Origin: Synergistaceae bacterium
GTDB lineage: Bacteria > Synergistota > Synergistia > Synergistales > Thermovirgaceae
Assembly: GCA_003446665.1 (NCBI GenBank)
Contig: DMCT01000072.1
Location: 22,114-86,113 of the forward strand
DNA: 64,000 bases
Direction of reading: 5' to 3'
Part shown: positions 33,166 through 42,034 of the stretch, one piece after another
Numbering within the stretch: the stretch's first letter is position 1
Layout of the letters: each line of letters opens with the position of its first letter
The notes under the pieces: generated by a model
Told to the model about the DNA's origin: nothing
Databases searched by the model: none
Seen by the model: the letters and a program-made list of their open reading frames with translations, nothing else
Position numbers and translations under genes: made by a program

Positions 33166-34551
33166 ATGGAAACGTTGATGAGAATCAATGGAGTGGTAAA
33201 CGGCATCGTGTGGGGACCCCCGATGCTGGCACTTTTGGTCGGTACCGGTATTTATCTAACCATCGTCCTCGGTTTTCCCCAGGTGCGGTATTTCGGTTTC
33301 ATGTTCAAGGAAATTTTCGGCAGGATGGGCAAAAAAGCCGAAGGTGAAGGTACGATTTCCGCTTTTGGTGCTCTGGCCACGGCACTTGCCTCGACACTCG
33401 GGTCGGGCAACATAGCGGGTGCTGCGACGGCTTTACACCTTGGAGGTCCAGGAGCCCTGTTCTGGATGTGGATAACGGCCATCTTCGGCATGGCGACGAA
33501 AATGTCGGAGGTATCCCTGGCGGTCAAGTTCAGGGAAAAGGATGCCGAAGGAAACTGGCGGGGCGGGACAATGTACGTAATGGAAAAAGCCCTTGGCCAG
33601 AAATGGCTTGCCTGGCTTTTCGCCTTCTTCACAACCTTTGCAGCCTTCGGAATCGGTAATGCCATCCAGGCAAATTCCACGGCCGAAGCACTTAACCTGG
33701 GATTCGGGATTCCGCATTGGATCTCCGGCGTAGTAATGGCCATTCTGGTTGGCCTTGTCATAATCGGAGGCCTGAAACGCATAGCTGATGTGACCACCTA
33801 TCTGGTCCCGGCCATGGCTGTGTTTTATGTTATAGGCGGGTTGCTCGTGATCGTGTTCCACGCTGATTTAATCCCACAGGCCATAGGTAACGCTGTTTAT
33901 TATGCTTTTAATGATCCCATGGCGATGCCGGGGGCGGTAGCAGGCTGGTCCATCAAACTGGCTCTTACGAAAGGTGTCGCACGAGGCGTCTTTTCCAACG
34001 AAGCGGGTTTGGGCTCTGCGCCGATGGTGCACGCCACGGCAATGACGGATCATCCGGCAAGGCAGGGATGTTACGGGCTATTTGAAGTTTTCATGGACAC
34101 CATCGTCATCTGTTCCATTACCTGTATCGGCATATTGACCACCGGTACGCTTATCGATTATCCCGAACTGACCGGTGCCCAGCTTACTCTTACGGCGTTC
34201 AGTACCGTTTTGGGCCGGCCGGGAGTAATGATACTGTCTCTAGGCCTTGCCATGTTTGCCTTCTCGACGATACTTGGCTGGTACTGGTACGGTGAGACGG
34301 GAGCCACCTATATCTTCGGCCTGAAAGTTTCACCCGTTTACAAAGGTCTTTGGGTTTTGGTAGTGGTAGTGGGAGCCTGGGGTGGAGGCGGACAGTTTTT
34401 GGCAAATATCTGGAACTTGTCCGACACGATGAATGGCCTCATGGCTGCTCCTAACCTCGTGGCCCTTCTATGGCTCTCCAACGAGATGCGCAAGATTATA
34501 AAAGACTTCGACGAAAAAAGGGCAAAAGGCGTGATCAAGCCGGCGGAATAA
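33166..34551 (+). CDS. Sodium:alanine symporter family protein (AGCS)
   Basis: A 461-residue Na+-coupled transporter of the alanine/glycine:cation symporter family with about 10-11 membrane segments. Family motifs: TALASTLGSGNIAGAATAL near 70, GGTMYVMEKAL near 125, and GVARGVFSNEAGLGSAPMVH near 270. It imports alanine or glycine. The ATG at 33166 follows GGGAGG at 11 bases. It lies between glycine reductase and alanine racemase/dehydrogenase, which supports an alanine or glycine uptake role in Stickland fermentation. Confidence 0.93.
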   Translation: METLMRINGVVNGIVWGPPMLALLVGTGIYLTIVLGFPQVRYFGFMFKEIFGRMGKKAEGEGTISAFGALATALASTLGSGNIAGAATALHLGGPGALFWMWITAIFGMATKMSEVSLAVKFREKDAEGNWRGGTMYVMEKALGQKWLAWLFAFFTTFAAFGIGNAIQANSTAEALNLGFGIPHWISGVVMAILVGLVIIGGLKRIADVTTYLVPAMAVFYVIGGLLVIVFHADLIPQAIGNAVYYAFNDPMAMPGAVAGWSIKLALTKGVARGVFSNEAGLGSAPMVHATAMTDHPARQGCYGLFEVFMDTIVICSITCIGILTTGTLIDYPELTGAQLTLTAFSTVLGRPGVMILSLGLAMFAFSTILGWYWYGETGATYIFGLKVSPVYKGLWVLVVVVGAWGGGGQFLANIWNLSDTMNGLMAAPNLVALLWLSNEMRKIIKDFDEKRAKGVIKPAE

Positions 34552-34590
34552 GTTTGGTCCACCTGTAATTTGCAGCGGCGAAATGCCTTT

Positions 34591-34637
34591 GGGAGGGCGT
34601 AGGGGTGAACTCGTTACGCCCTCCTTCAAAAAGGAGG
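34591..34637 (+). promoter_or_regulatory. Mutually exclusive hairpins controlling the alr ribosome binding site
   Basis: GGAGGGCGTA (34592-34601) pairs perfectly with TACGCCCTCC (34615-34624). An alternative stem pairs CCTCCTT (34620-34626) with AAGGAGG (34631-34637), which is the SD of alanine racemase at 34644. The CCTCC segment cannot be in both stems, so the leader has the logic of a translational switch. The trigger, if any, is unknown. Confidence 0.5.
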
Positions 34638-34643
34638 AACATT

Positions 34644-35762
34644 ATGCTCAGGCCCACCCGCATGGAAGTAAATCTTTCGGCGCTTAAACGAAATGTCCGG
34701 AATATACGAAAATTCATCAACCCCAATTCCCAGCTGATGGCGGTAGTGAAGGCCGACGGATACGGAATGGGTATAGAGCGAGTGGCCAAGGCCTGCCTCG
34801 AAGCGGGATGCAGCCGCTTCGCCGTGGCCACGCCGGACGAGGCGGTTACCCTTCGAGAGGCGGGTTTTTCCCTTCCTGTCCTTGTGATGGGTCCCAGCCC
34901 GAATGAGGCCGCCAGGGAATTCGTTGAACTGGATATTACGCCTGCCGTGACGGATCTGGGCTTTGCAGAAGCACTGAGCAAAGCTTCCGTCGAAGCCGGT
35001 AAAGTGGGGCGTTTCCATCTGAAAATCGATACGGGAATGGGCCGTATAGGATTTTTACCTGAGCAGGTCCCGGAAACGGTGGAGAAACTTTTGCATCTTC
35101 CCGGCCTGGAGATGGAGGGTGTCTTTACGCATTTTGCCACTGCCGATGAAAGAAACCTGGATTATACAACTTCACAGTTTGCCCGTTTTGGTGAAGTCCT
35201 CGCCTTGCTCAGAACCAGGGGTATTCGCTTTCGTCTTCGTCACTGCTGCAATAGCGCCGCTACTGTGAACTGTCCCGATATGCACCTGGATGCGGTGAGG
35301 CCAGGCCTTATCATCTACGGCATGTGGCCTTCCAATTGGTGCGAGCGTCCTTTTGAATTGGAGCCTGTTTTCAGGGTTGTAACCAAAATTGCCGTTTTGA
35401 GAGAACTCCCGCAGGGAAGCGGAATCGGTTACGGGCTGAAATACATGACCCGTGGAACGGAACGGATAGCAGTTCTCCCCATAGGTTATCACGACGGTTA
35501 TACCAGGCCTCTTTCGATGAAGGCTGACGTACTCGTCAGAGGCAGGAGAGCTCCTTTGGCAGGGAGTATCTGCATGGACCAGACAATGGTGAACGTAACC
35601 CATATTCCTGATGCCAAAGTCGGGGACGAAGTAGTCCTGGTGGGAAAACAGGAGTCGGAAGAAATATCACCGGAGGAAATTGCGGATATTTTGGGGACGA
35701 TAAACTTCGAAGTTCCGAATCTTTTTACGAAAAGAGTGGAAAGGGTATACCAGGAAATGTAG
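34644..35762 (+). CDS. alr: Alanine racemase
   Basis: A 372-residue PLP-dependent fold-type III racemase interconverting L- and D-alanine. K36 in AVVKADGYG is the PLP lysine, GSGIGYGLKYMTRGT near 257 holds the catalytic tyrosine, and GSICMDQTMVNVT is conserved near the dimer active site. It supplies D-alanine for cell wall synthesis and, with the adjacent symporter and dehydrogenase, may allow D-alanine to be used as an electron donor. ATG 34644 has AAGGAGG 6 bases upstream. Confidence 0.96.
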   Translation: MLRPTRMEVNLSALKRNVRNIRKFINPNSQLMAVVKADGYGMGIERVAKACLEAGCSRFAVATPDEAVTLREAGFSLPVLVMGPSPNEAAREFVELDITPAVTDLGFAEALSKASVEAGKVGRFHLKIDTGMGRIGFLPEQVPETVEKLLHLPGLEMEGVFTHFATADERNLDYTTSQFARFGEVLALLRTRGIRFRLRHCCNSAATVNCPDMHLDAVRPGLIIYGMWPSNWCERPFELEPVFRVVTKIAVLRELPQGSGIGYGLKYMTRGTERIAVLPIGYHDGYTRPLSMKADVLVRGRRAPLAGSICMDQTMVNVTHIPDAKVGDEVVLVGKQESEEISPEEIADILGTINFEVPNLFTKRVERVYQEM

Positions 35763-35885
35763 TTACTTGATGGCTTTAATTGCCTGGCAGGAAGCCGGGC
35801 GCGGATATAGAGTATTTCTATAATTGTGAAAATGGACGCAAGTAGTTTGGGTTACCTATTACATTAACGGGAGGCGACAGTTTTC

Positions 35886-37001
35886 ATGAAAATAGGATGT
35901 CCCAAGGAAGTCAAGAACCACGAGTACCGTGTGGGTTTGATCCCGGCGGCTGTTCAGGCCTATACAAAGGCCGGACATCAGGTGTTTGTCGAAAAGGGCG
36001 CCGGCCTGGGATCGGGAATTACCGACGAGGAATACGTTGCTGCAGGAGGCAAAATTCTCGATACCGCAAAGGAAGTATGGGACGAGGCAGATATGATCGT
36101 CAAGGTCAAGGAACCCCTCCCTCAGGAGTACGACCTGATGAAAGAAAACCAGCTGATATACACTTATTTCCACTTCGCCGCCGACGAGAAGCTTACCAAG
36201 GCATGCATGGACAAAAAAATCATTGCCTTGGCCTACGAGACGGTCACTGAGTTAAATGGATCCCTTCCGCTTCTCAAACCGATGAGCGAGATAGCAGGAC
36301 GGATGTCTACCCTCATGGGTGCCTACTTCCTGGCAAAGCCCAACGGCGGCCAGGGGCTTCTTCCTACGGGAGTGCCCGGTGTTGCCCCGGCGAACGTTGT
36401 CGTGGTCGGGGGAGGAGTCGTAGGCAGTAACGCAGCCAAGGTGGCAGCCGGCCTGGGATGCAAGGTCTCTATATTCGATATTAATCCCGACAGGCTCGAA
36501 TACCTTGAATCGGTTATGCCGGCCAACGTTTTCCCGATTTACAGTGACCCGATAGTGCTGGAAGCTGCTTTTCGTGAGGCGGACATCATTGTAGGTGCCG
36601 TTTTGATACCCGGAGCGAAGGCTCCAAAGCTCATTAAAAAGGAACACCTGAAAATGATGAAACCGGGTGCCGTAATCGTAGATGTGGCTATAGACCAGGG
36701 TGGATGCGCCGAGACTTCGAAACCGACCACACACAGCGACCCGGTTTACGTCGTCGATGGTGTCATCCATTATTGCGTGGCCAACATGCCTGGAGCTTTT
36801 TCACGGACCGCCACGTATGCTTTGAACAACTATACGCTTCCATACGGGCTTCAGCTGGCAAACAAAGGTGTGGAAAAGGCTTGCAAGGAAAACACGGCGA
36901 TTCTCAAGGGGCTCAATATGTACAAGGGGAAAGTTACCTTCAAGGGAGTATCCGAGGCTTTCAACCTTCCTTATACGCCCCCGGAAGAGGTAATATCCTG
37001 A
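35886..37001 (+). CDS. ald: Alanine dehydrogenase
   Basis: A 371-residue NAD-dependent L-alanine dehydrogenase producing pyruvate, ammonia and NADH. The N-terminus MKIGCPKEVKNHEYRVG is diagnostic; substrate site residues lie in VKVKEPLPQEY (lysine near 74) and YTYFHFAADE (histidine near 95), and the Rossmann motif is GGGVVGSNAAKVAAGLG. It oxidises the Stickland donor alanine, complementing the glycine reductase encoded upstream. Preceded by a TATAAT box (35819-35824) and closed by a strong terminator, so it may be transcribed alone. Confidence 0.97.
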   Translation: MKIGCPKEVKNHEYRVGLIPAAVQAYTKAGHQVFVEKGAGLGSGITDEEYVAAGGKILDTAKEVWDEADMIVKVKEPLPQEYDLMKENQLIYTYFHFAADEKLTKACMDKKIIALAYETVTELNGSLPLLKPMSEIAGRMSTLMGAYFLAKPNGGQGLLPTGVPGVAPANVVVVGGGVVGSNAAKVAAGLGCKVSIFDINPDRLEYLESVMPANVFPIYSDPIVLEAAFREADIIVGAVLIPGAKAPKLIKKEHLKMMKPGAVIVDVAIDQGGCAETSKPTTHSDPVYVVDGVIHYCVANMPGAFSRTATYALNNYTLPYGLQLANKGVEKACKENTAILKGLNMYKGKVTFKGVSEAFNLPYTPPEEVIS

Positions 37002-37022
37002 CGACAAAGGGTTATCGAGATT

Positions 37023-37053
37023 CGGCGGCTCCTTTGGGGCCGCCGTTTTTTTT
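37023..37053 (+). terminator. Terminator after ald
   Basis: CGGCGGCTCC pairs with GGGGCCGCCG around a TTT loop (one G-U pair), followed by eight T residues. Textbook intrinsic terminator, 21 bases after the ald stop. Confidence 0.92.
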
Positions 37054-37068
37054 GTCGCGCTTCGAGGG

Positions 37069-37074
37069 TATAAT
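37069..37074 (+). promoter_or_regulatory. Probable -10 element of the transketolase gene
   Basis: A consensus TATAAT at 37069-37074. The matching -35 position falls in the T-run of the ald terminator, so the -35 is weak. It places the transcript start near 37082 and favours GTG 37133 over ATG 37088 as translation start. Confidence 0.4.
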
Positions 37075-37132
37075 CCTGTAACTGTACATGAGCTGGAAAA
37101 ACGGAGCTTCCAGACGGAAGGAGTGTCCATAC

Positions 37133-39079
37133 GTGAATGCTTTGAAAACCAAATTGGAAGGTTTCAGCGAAGAGGTCTCAAGACCTGAATTGATCGAACA
37201 ATTACGCGAAGCGGGGCGCCTTTGCAGGATTTCGGCAATCACCATGACGAGTGTCGCAGGAAGCGGGCATCCTGCAGGGTCTCTTTCAAGCATGGAAATG
37301 TGCCTTATAACCTACGGGGTAGCGAGGATAGGGGACTGCAAATACGAAAACGCGGGAATCGACAAGGTCGTGGTCAGCCATGGACATATCTCTCCGGCTG
37401 TTTACTCGGTTCTCGCCTTTTACGGGTATATACCCACTGACGAGGTGCTTGCCTTCTTCAGGAAGGCAGGAAGCCCCTACCAGGGACACGTAGTTCGGCA
37501 GATTCCACAAATTGCGTGGTCGACGGGAAATCTTGGCCAGGGGCTTGCCGCAGGAGTCGGATTTGCCCTTGCAAAAAAGACCAGGGAGGAAGACGGCAGG
37601 ATTTACGTTTTGATGGGGGACGGAGAGCAGGTTAAAGGCCAGGTCGCCGAAGCCAGACGCATTGCCAGACATTACGACCTGTCAAACATCACGGTTCTCA
37701 TCGACTTGAACAATATTCAAATTTCTGGGAAGACCGAAACGATAATGAAAGCCGACGTAAGACGACTTTGGGAAGCCGATGGCTGGGAGGTTACAGATGT
37801 AGACGGTCATGACCCTTCCGGCTTGTACGGCGCACTAAAAAAGGCGAGCCTTTCAAAAATCCCCCAGGTACTTTTGTGCCATACTCTTATGGGAAAAGGC
37901 GTTTCTTTTATGGAGGGTCTACCGGATTACCACGGAAAGGCCCTGAACGACGAGGAGTACGTTCCCGCGATAAAAGAACTTGGCGGCGATCCGGCAATGA
38001 TTGAAAAGTACAGGAAACGAAGAAAAGAATTGCCAGTTCCTTCTGGAAGGTTATCTGTGCCTCCTCTTGCGACATCGCTGGAAGGCGGCAAACCAAGAGA
38101 ATATAAAGCCGATGACCTTATCGACTGTAGGTCCGCGTTTGGAAAGGCCTTGAGCGATATAGGAGAGGCTAATTACAAGAAGGAGGGCAAAGGGCCGCTT
38201 CTTGTTTTTGATTGTGACCTGGCAGATTCCGTTAAGGTTTCCGAATTTGCCAAAAAGTACCCTGAGTGGTTTCTGGAGATGGGCATTCAGGAGCACGCCA
38301 CGGCTACAGTAGCTGGAGCGGCCTCGATTGCCGGTTGCATAAGTCTTTGGGCTGATTTTGGGGTCTTTGGTGCTTCGGAGGCCTACAATCAACAGAGACT
38401 GAACGATATCAACGATACTAACCTGAAATTGGCCTTAACTCACGTCGGGCTTGATGTAGGTGAAGACGGCGAGACTCACCAGTGCATCGACTATATCGGT
38501 CTTTTCAGAAACCTTTTTGGATGGAAACTGCTTGTGCCCGCGGACGGCAACCAGGCCGACAGAATGACACGGTATGCCCTGACGACTCAGGGGAATATCT
38601 GTCTTGCCATGGGGCGCAGCAAGCTGCCTGTAATTACCGATGAAGATGGAAAACCCTTTTTCGGCGGTGATTATGTATTCCGTTACGGCAAGGCTGACTT
38701 GCTCCGCAATGGAAAGGATGCCGCCATCATTTGCTGCGGACACATGGTGTACAGGGCTCTTTCGGCTTGGGAAAAGCTGGTCCGTATGGGAATTTCGGCC
38801 AAGGTCTATCATTTCGGATGCCCACTGGCGATAGATCGAGAAGCTGTCTTGGATGCGGCCGAAACGGGGCTGATAGTAACCTGCGAAGATCATAACAGGG
38901 AATCAGGCCTTGGATCACAGGTTGCCACGGTACTTGCCGAAGAGAGGGCTTCTACAAGACTGGTGCGGATGGGTGTGCACCGTTACGGGGATTCGGGCAA
39001 GTCCGTAGAAGTCATGGAAAGGATGGGGCTTTCCGTGGACGACCTGGTACGTACTGTGTCCAGTTTTTTAGAAGAATAA
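37133..39079 (+). CDS. tkt: Transketolase (full-length)
   Basis: A 648-residue thiamine-diphosphate transketolase of the non-oxidative pentose phosphate pathway, here as one chain. N-terminal half: TSVAGSGHPAGSLSSMEM near 38, VVSHGHISPAVYSVL, and the ThDP motif GDGEQVKGQVAEA...LIDLNN. C-terminal half: the glutamate-containing EMGIQEHATATVAGAASIAG and DVGEDGETHQCIDY. GTG 37133 follows AAGGAG at about 10 bases. Some anaerobes split this gene in two; here it is fused or unsplit. It supplies pentoses where no oxidative branch is visible. Confidence 0.93.
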   Translation: MNALKTKLEGFSEEVSRPELIEQLREAGRLCRISAITMTSVAGSGHPAGSLSSMEMCLITYGVARIGDCKYENAGIDKVVVSHGHISPAVYSVLAFYGYIPTDEVLAFFRKAGSPYQGHVVRQIPQIAWSTGNLGQGLAAGVGFALAKKTREEDGRIYVLMGDGEQVKGQVAEARRIARHYDLSNITVLIDLNNIQISGKTETIMKADVRRLWEADGWEVTDVDGHDPSGLYGALKKASLSKIPQVLLCHTLMGKGVSFMEGLPDYHGKALNDEEYVPAIKELGGDPAMIEKYRKRRKELPVPSGRLSVPPLATSLEGGKPREYKADDLIDCRSAFGKALSDIGEANYKKEGKGPLLVFDCDLADSVKVSEFAKKYPEWFLEMGIQEHATATVAGAASIAGCISLWADFGVFGASEAYNQQRLNDINDTNLKLALTHVGLDVGEDGETHQCIDYIGLFRNLFGWKLLVPADGNQADRMTRYALTTQGNICLAMGRSKLPVITDEDGKPFFGGDYVFRYGKADLLRNGKDAAIICCGHMVYRALSAWEKLVRMGISAKVYHFGCPLAIDREAVLDAAETGLIVTCEDHNRESGLGSQVATVLAEERASTRLVRMGVHRYGDSGKSVEVMERMGLSVDDLVRTVSSFLEE

Positions 39080-39107
39080 GCCCCATTTTTGTATTGGAGG
39101 TTTTCGC

Positions 39108-39725
39108 ATGACGGTATTATCCGCGGGCGGCCCGGTAATTTGGGTGATAACGGGACTTTCGATACTTGCAGCAGCCATAGTTTTAGAGAGGTTATGGTTC
39201 TATCGGTCAGCTTCTACGGATCCCGAGGCGCTTGAACTTGCACTTGGGGAACACCTCTACAAGGGCGAAAAAAAGGAAGCGATGGTCCTTGTAAAAGAAA
39301 AGGAAAGTTCGCTCCACAGAGTGTTCCGCGTTGCCATAATGCATTGGGGCGCAGACGCGGAAGCGATCAGAAGCCTTGCCGAACAGGAAGTTCGCAGGGA
39401 GCTTTACCGTTGGGAACGGGGGCTTGGCTTTCTTTCCGTTATAGCCAGGGTAGCACCGCTTTTGGGACTTTTGGGAACGATCCTTGGGATGATAGACGTT
39501 TTCCGAAACCTTCCGGCCATGAGTGGGGCGAACATGCAGGTTATGGCCGATGGGATATGGAAAGCCCTTTTGACTACGGTTGCGGGACTTTCTCTTGCGG
39601 TACCGGTTATCCTTTGTCATGCCTACCTTGTAAGCAGGGTGGAGCGTAATGAAGAGACTCTTTGGAGAGGCCTGGACTTTCTGCTCAGGGAAAAAATGCT
39701 CAGGGGGGATAGTGCGCCGGAGTGA
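39108..39725 (+). CDS. exbB: MotA/TolQ/ExbB proton channel family protein
   Basis: A 205-residue inner-membrane proton channel subunit with three membrane helices (about 9-28, 104-125, 150-172). The region LSVIARVAPLLGLLGTILGMIDVF and GIWKALLTTVAGLSLAVP is the family signature. With ExbD it uses the proton gradient to energise TonB. First gene of an operon with a BtuF-like protein, exbD and tonB; the next gene overlaps by 4 bases. Confidence 0.9.
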   Translation: MTVLSAGGPVIWVITGLSILAAAIVLERLWFYRSASTDPEALELALGEHLYKGEKKEAMVLVKEKESSLHRVFRVAIMHWGADAEAIRSLAEQEVRRELYRWERGLGFLSVIARVAPLLGLLGTILGMIDVFRNLPAMSGANMQVMADGIWKALLTTVAGLSLAVPVILCHAYLVSRVERNEETLWRGLDFLLREKMLRGDSAPE

Positions 39726-40636
39726 AGAAAACCAGCAGGATTATCATTTTTCTTTTGGCAGCCCTAACAACATTAACCTTCTGTTTTTACCCTGAGCCAG
39801 GTTTTTCAGTCGGTAAAAGGAAACCCAGGATAGTATCTCTTGCGCCAAGCATAACGGAATCGCTCTTCGCAATGGGTTTTGGCGACAATGTAGCAGGCGT
39901 TACGGATTATGACCTTTACCCTGAGGAAGTTAAGAGACTTCCGAAAGTAGGAGGATATTACGATCCTTCACTTGAGAAGATACTTGTCATTAAACCGGAC
40001 CTCGTAATAGGCGTGGGAACGTTCCATTCCGATCTTCTGGAGCGCCTCGAGAATCTGGGCATAAGGACCCTCTCTTTAGTAGTACACGAGAGACTCGATG
40101 ATATCCGCACGGCATTGGAACGTATAGCTGCTGAACTGGGAAACCCGGAGGCAGCGGAAAAAACCTGGAAAAACATCCTTAAAGAACTTGAATACGTGAA
40201 AGGTACCGTCGAAAAAGTCTACCGTGGCCGCCCCCCTTCTGTCATGGTTGTAGTGTGGCATGATCCGCTTACGGTAGCCGGGGGTTACAATTACATTGAT
40301 GACATTTTGCAGGCAATAGGGCTTCCAAATGCGGCAGGGGACTTAAGATATGCTTTTCCTGTTATCGACCGTGAAGGCCTTTTGGTTCGCGATCCGGATG
40401 TCCTTGTAATAGCTTCCGCGTCGACGGGAATGACCTTTTCAGAAAAAGATCTGGAGACGGTTCTCAAGGGTCTCCCGGTCAAGGCTTTAAAAAGAGGGCG
40501 CATTGCAACAGTCTCTGCGGATAGCCTTTTCCACCCGGGACCCAGGGTCGCGGTGGCGGCGGAAGAACTTGTAAACGTGGTTACCGGTGTTGTTGGAGGG
40601 TTCGAAGTCAATGAAAAAGAGAAGGTATTCGACTGA
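39722..40636 (+). CDS. Periplasmic substrate-binding protein (BtuF/FecB-like)
   Basis: A 304-residue exported binding protein of the helical-backbone metal-receptor superfamily (cobalamin, haem or siderophore binding). A signal peptide covers about residues 1-29 (KKTSRIIIFLLAALTTLTFC). Motifs: RIVSLAPSITESLFAMG, GGYYDPSLEKILVIKPDLVIG, and a VHERLDDIRTAL backbone helix. GTG 39722 overlaps exbB. Its location inside the ExbB/ExbD/TonB operon suggests delivery of a TonB-dependent substrate, with vitamin B12 the most common for this architecture. The ABC permease and ATPase are not next to it. Confidence 0.87.
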   Translation: MKKTSRIIIFLLAALTTLTFCFYPEPGFSVGKRKPRIVSLAPSITESLFAMGFGDNVAGVTDYDLYPEEVKRLPKVGGYYDPSLEKILVIKPDLVIGVGTFHSDLLERLENLGIRTLSLVVHERLDDIRTALERIAAELGNPEAAEKTWKNILKELEYVKGTVEKVYRGRPPSVMVVVWHDPLTVAGGYNYIDDILQAIGLPNAAGDLRYAFPVIDREGLLVRDPDVLVIASASTGMTFSEKDLETVLKGLPVKALKRGRIATVSADSLFHPGPRVAVAAEELVNVVTGVVGGFEVNEKEKVFD

Positions 40637-40994
40637 AATCGAACTGACACCCCTTATAGATGTACTTTTCATGTTAATTGTCTTTTTTGTGCTTACCACG
40701 TCTTTTATCGCATCAGGAATACGGGTCGATCTGCCTGCGGCAAAGGGGAGTCCAGTCGAAGGTTCTCCCCTGGTTATCACTATCACCAAAGAAGGCAATG
40801 TTTTTTTTGAAGGTAGCAGGATGAGTCCCAATGACATAGCAAGTGCCCTGGAGCATGCGGTCGGCGACAGGTTGGTGCTTATAAAAGCAGACAAGGAGTC
40901 TGCCTATGGAGTGGTAGTCGAACTTCTAGACGCTCTTGGGAAGGTGGGGGTTAATCACCTCGACCTTGCGGTGGAGGATGTGCGTACCCAGTGA
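40611..40994 (+). CDS. exbD: Biopolymer transport protein ExbD/TolR family
   Basis: A 127-residue ExbD-type protein with one N-terminal membrane helix (about 15-37) preceded by EIELTPLIDVLFMLIVFF, where the aspartate is the proton-relay residue. The periplasmic part ends LLDALGKVGVNHLDLAVED. ATG 40611 has GGAGGG 10 bases upstream and lies inside the end of the binding-protein gene; tonB overlaps its stop. Partner of the ExbB-like channel. Confidence 0.92.
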   Translation: MKKRRYSTEIELTPLIDVLFMLIVFFVLTTSFIASGIRVDLPAAKGSPVEGSPLVITITKEGNVFFEGSRMSPNDIASALEHAVGDRLVLIKADKESAYGVVVELLDALGKVGVNHLDLAVEDVRTQ

Positions 40995-41839
40995 ACCGTT
41001 ATGGGGTCTCCATCCTGCTGAGTCTTTTACTTCATGCATTGTTTTTTTGCCTCTTGAGCCGTGTGCCGATGAGCAATGCCCAAATCTCAGTCAGACAATA
41101 TCCTCACGTCAGATTGGTGTCTTATTCGGGTCAGTCCAAGGCGGAAGTACCTTTAACGAGGGAAGGCGAAGTCTTTCGAGAGGAAATTGCCAAGGCTTTA
41201 GATGAGCCCCAAAAGACTCTGAAGAATGAAAAAAGTTTTCAGGATAAAACGTCAAATGGTACGGCAAATCCTGTGCAAAAAAAACATCTGAACGATCCTG
41301 TGGATGGAAAACAGGAAAATTCTGCAGAAACAGCAATAATTTCCTCAACAGCCGTGAAACAAAAAAAAGAGAAGGTATCAGATGAAAAAGAAGAAGAAAA
41401 AACTCTGAAACAAACCGAGACACAGGATAAGGCAAAAAGGCAGGATAGCGAAATGAATGCCTCCAATAGGGCAGCTGTGACCGAAACCGAATCTGGAGAC
41501 AGAAGCCACGGCGATGGTTCTGAAGGAAAGGCTAGAACATACGGTATCCAGGGTAAAGACGATGCTTCAGTGACGGACCTGCCATTAATTACCGACGACC
41601 TCATAATAAAAAAAGTCCCGCCCTTATATCCCCTTGTTTCAAGGCGCAAGGGGGAGGAAGGAGATGTGTTGCTGCGTGCAGTCCTTTATGATTCTGGAGC
41701 CGTGATGGACGTTTTTATTGAAATATCCAGCGGCCATGCCTCGCTCGACAAGACGGCTGTCGAAGCGGTGAAACGGTGGACTTTCAGCCCTGAGGCCCCG
41801 GAAGAAGTTCTTGTACCAGTGAGTTTCAGACTGCGATAG
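40991..41839 (+). CDS. tonB: TonB family energy transducer
   Basis: A 282-residue protein with a single N-terminal membrane anchor (about 5-24), a long charged Lys/Glu/Gln-rich linker (about 70-190) spanning the periplasm, and a C-terminal TonB fold: PPLYPLVSRRKGEEGDVLLRA and AVEAVKRWTFSPEAPEEVLV. The linker is not the Pro-rich type of E. coli but Lys/Glu-rich. GTG 40991 overlaps exbD by 4 bases. It transmits proton-motive energy to outer-membrane receptors, which indicates a diderm cell; no receptor gene is in the window. Confidence 0.88.
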   Translation: MNRYGVSILLSLLLHALFFCLLSRVPMSNAQISVRQYPHVRLVSYSGQSKAEVPLTREGEVFREEIAKALDEPQKTLKNEKSFQDKTSNGTANPVQKKHLNDPVDGKQENSAETAIISSTAVKQKKEKVSDEKEEEKTLKQTETQDKAKRQDSEMNASNRAAVTETESGDRSHGDGSEGKARTYGIQGKDDASVTDLPLITDDLIIKKVPPLYPLVSRRKGEEGDVLLRAVLYDSGAVMDVFIEISSGHASLDKTAVEAVKRWTFSPEAPEEVLVPVSFRLR

Positions 41840-42034
41840 GAACCGTTCGAAATTTTCTCGGCGGTTGAAAGCTTTCATATTGTGTTCCTTTCGTGTACAA
41901 TAAAAACTACTGCTTTCTCAGGATGAAGCTTTGAAAAGAAAACCACCTTGAATGCGATGATTTGGACATTGAGACGTACCTGTTTTTTTTTGCTTGCAGG
42001 TCGGGCCATGAAACCCGAAAACAGGATGGTACAC

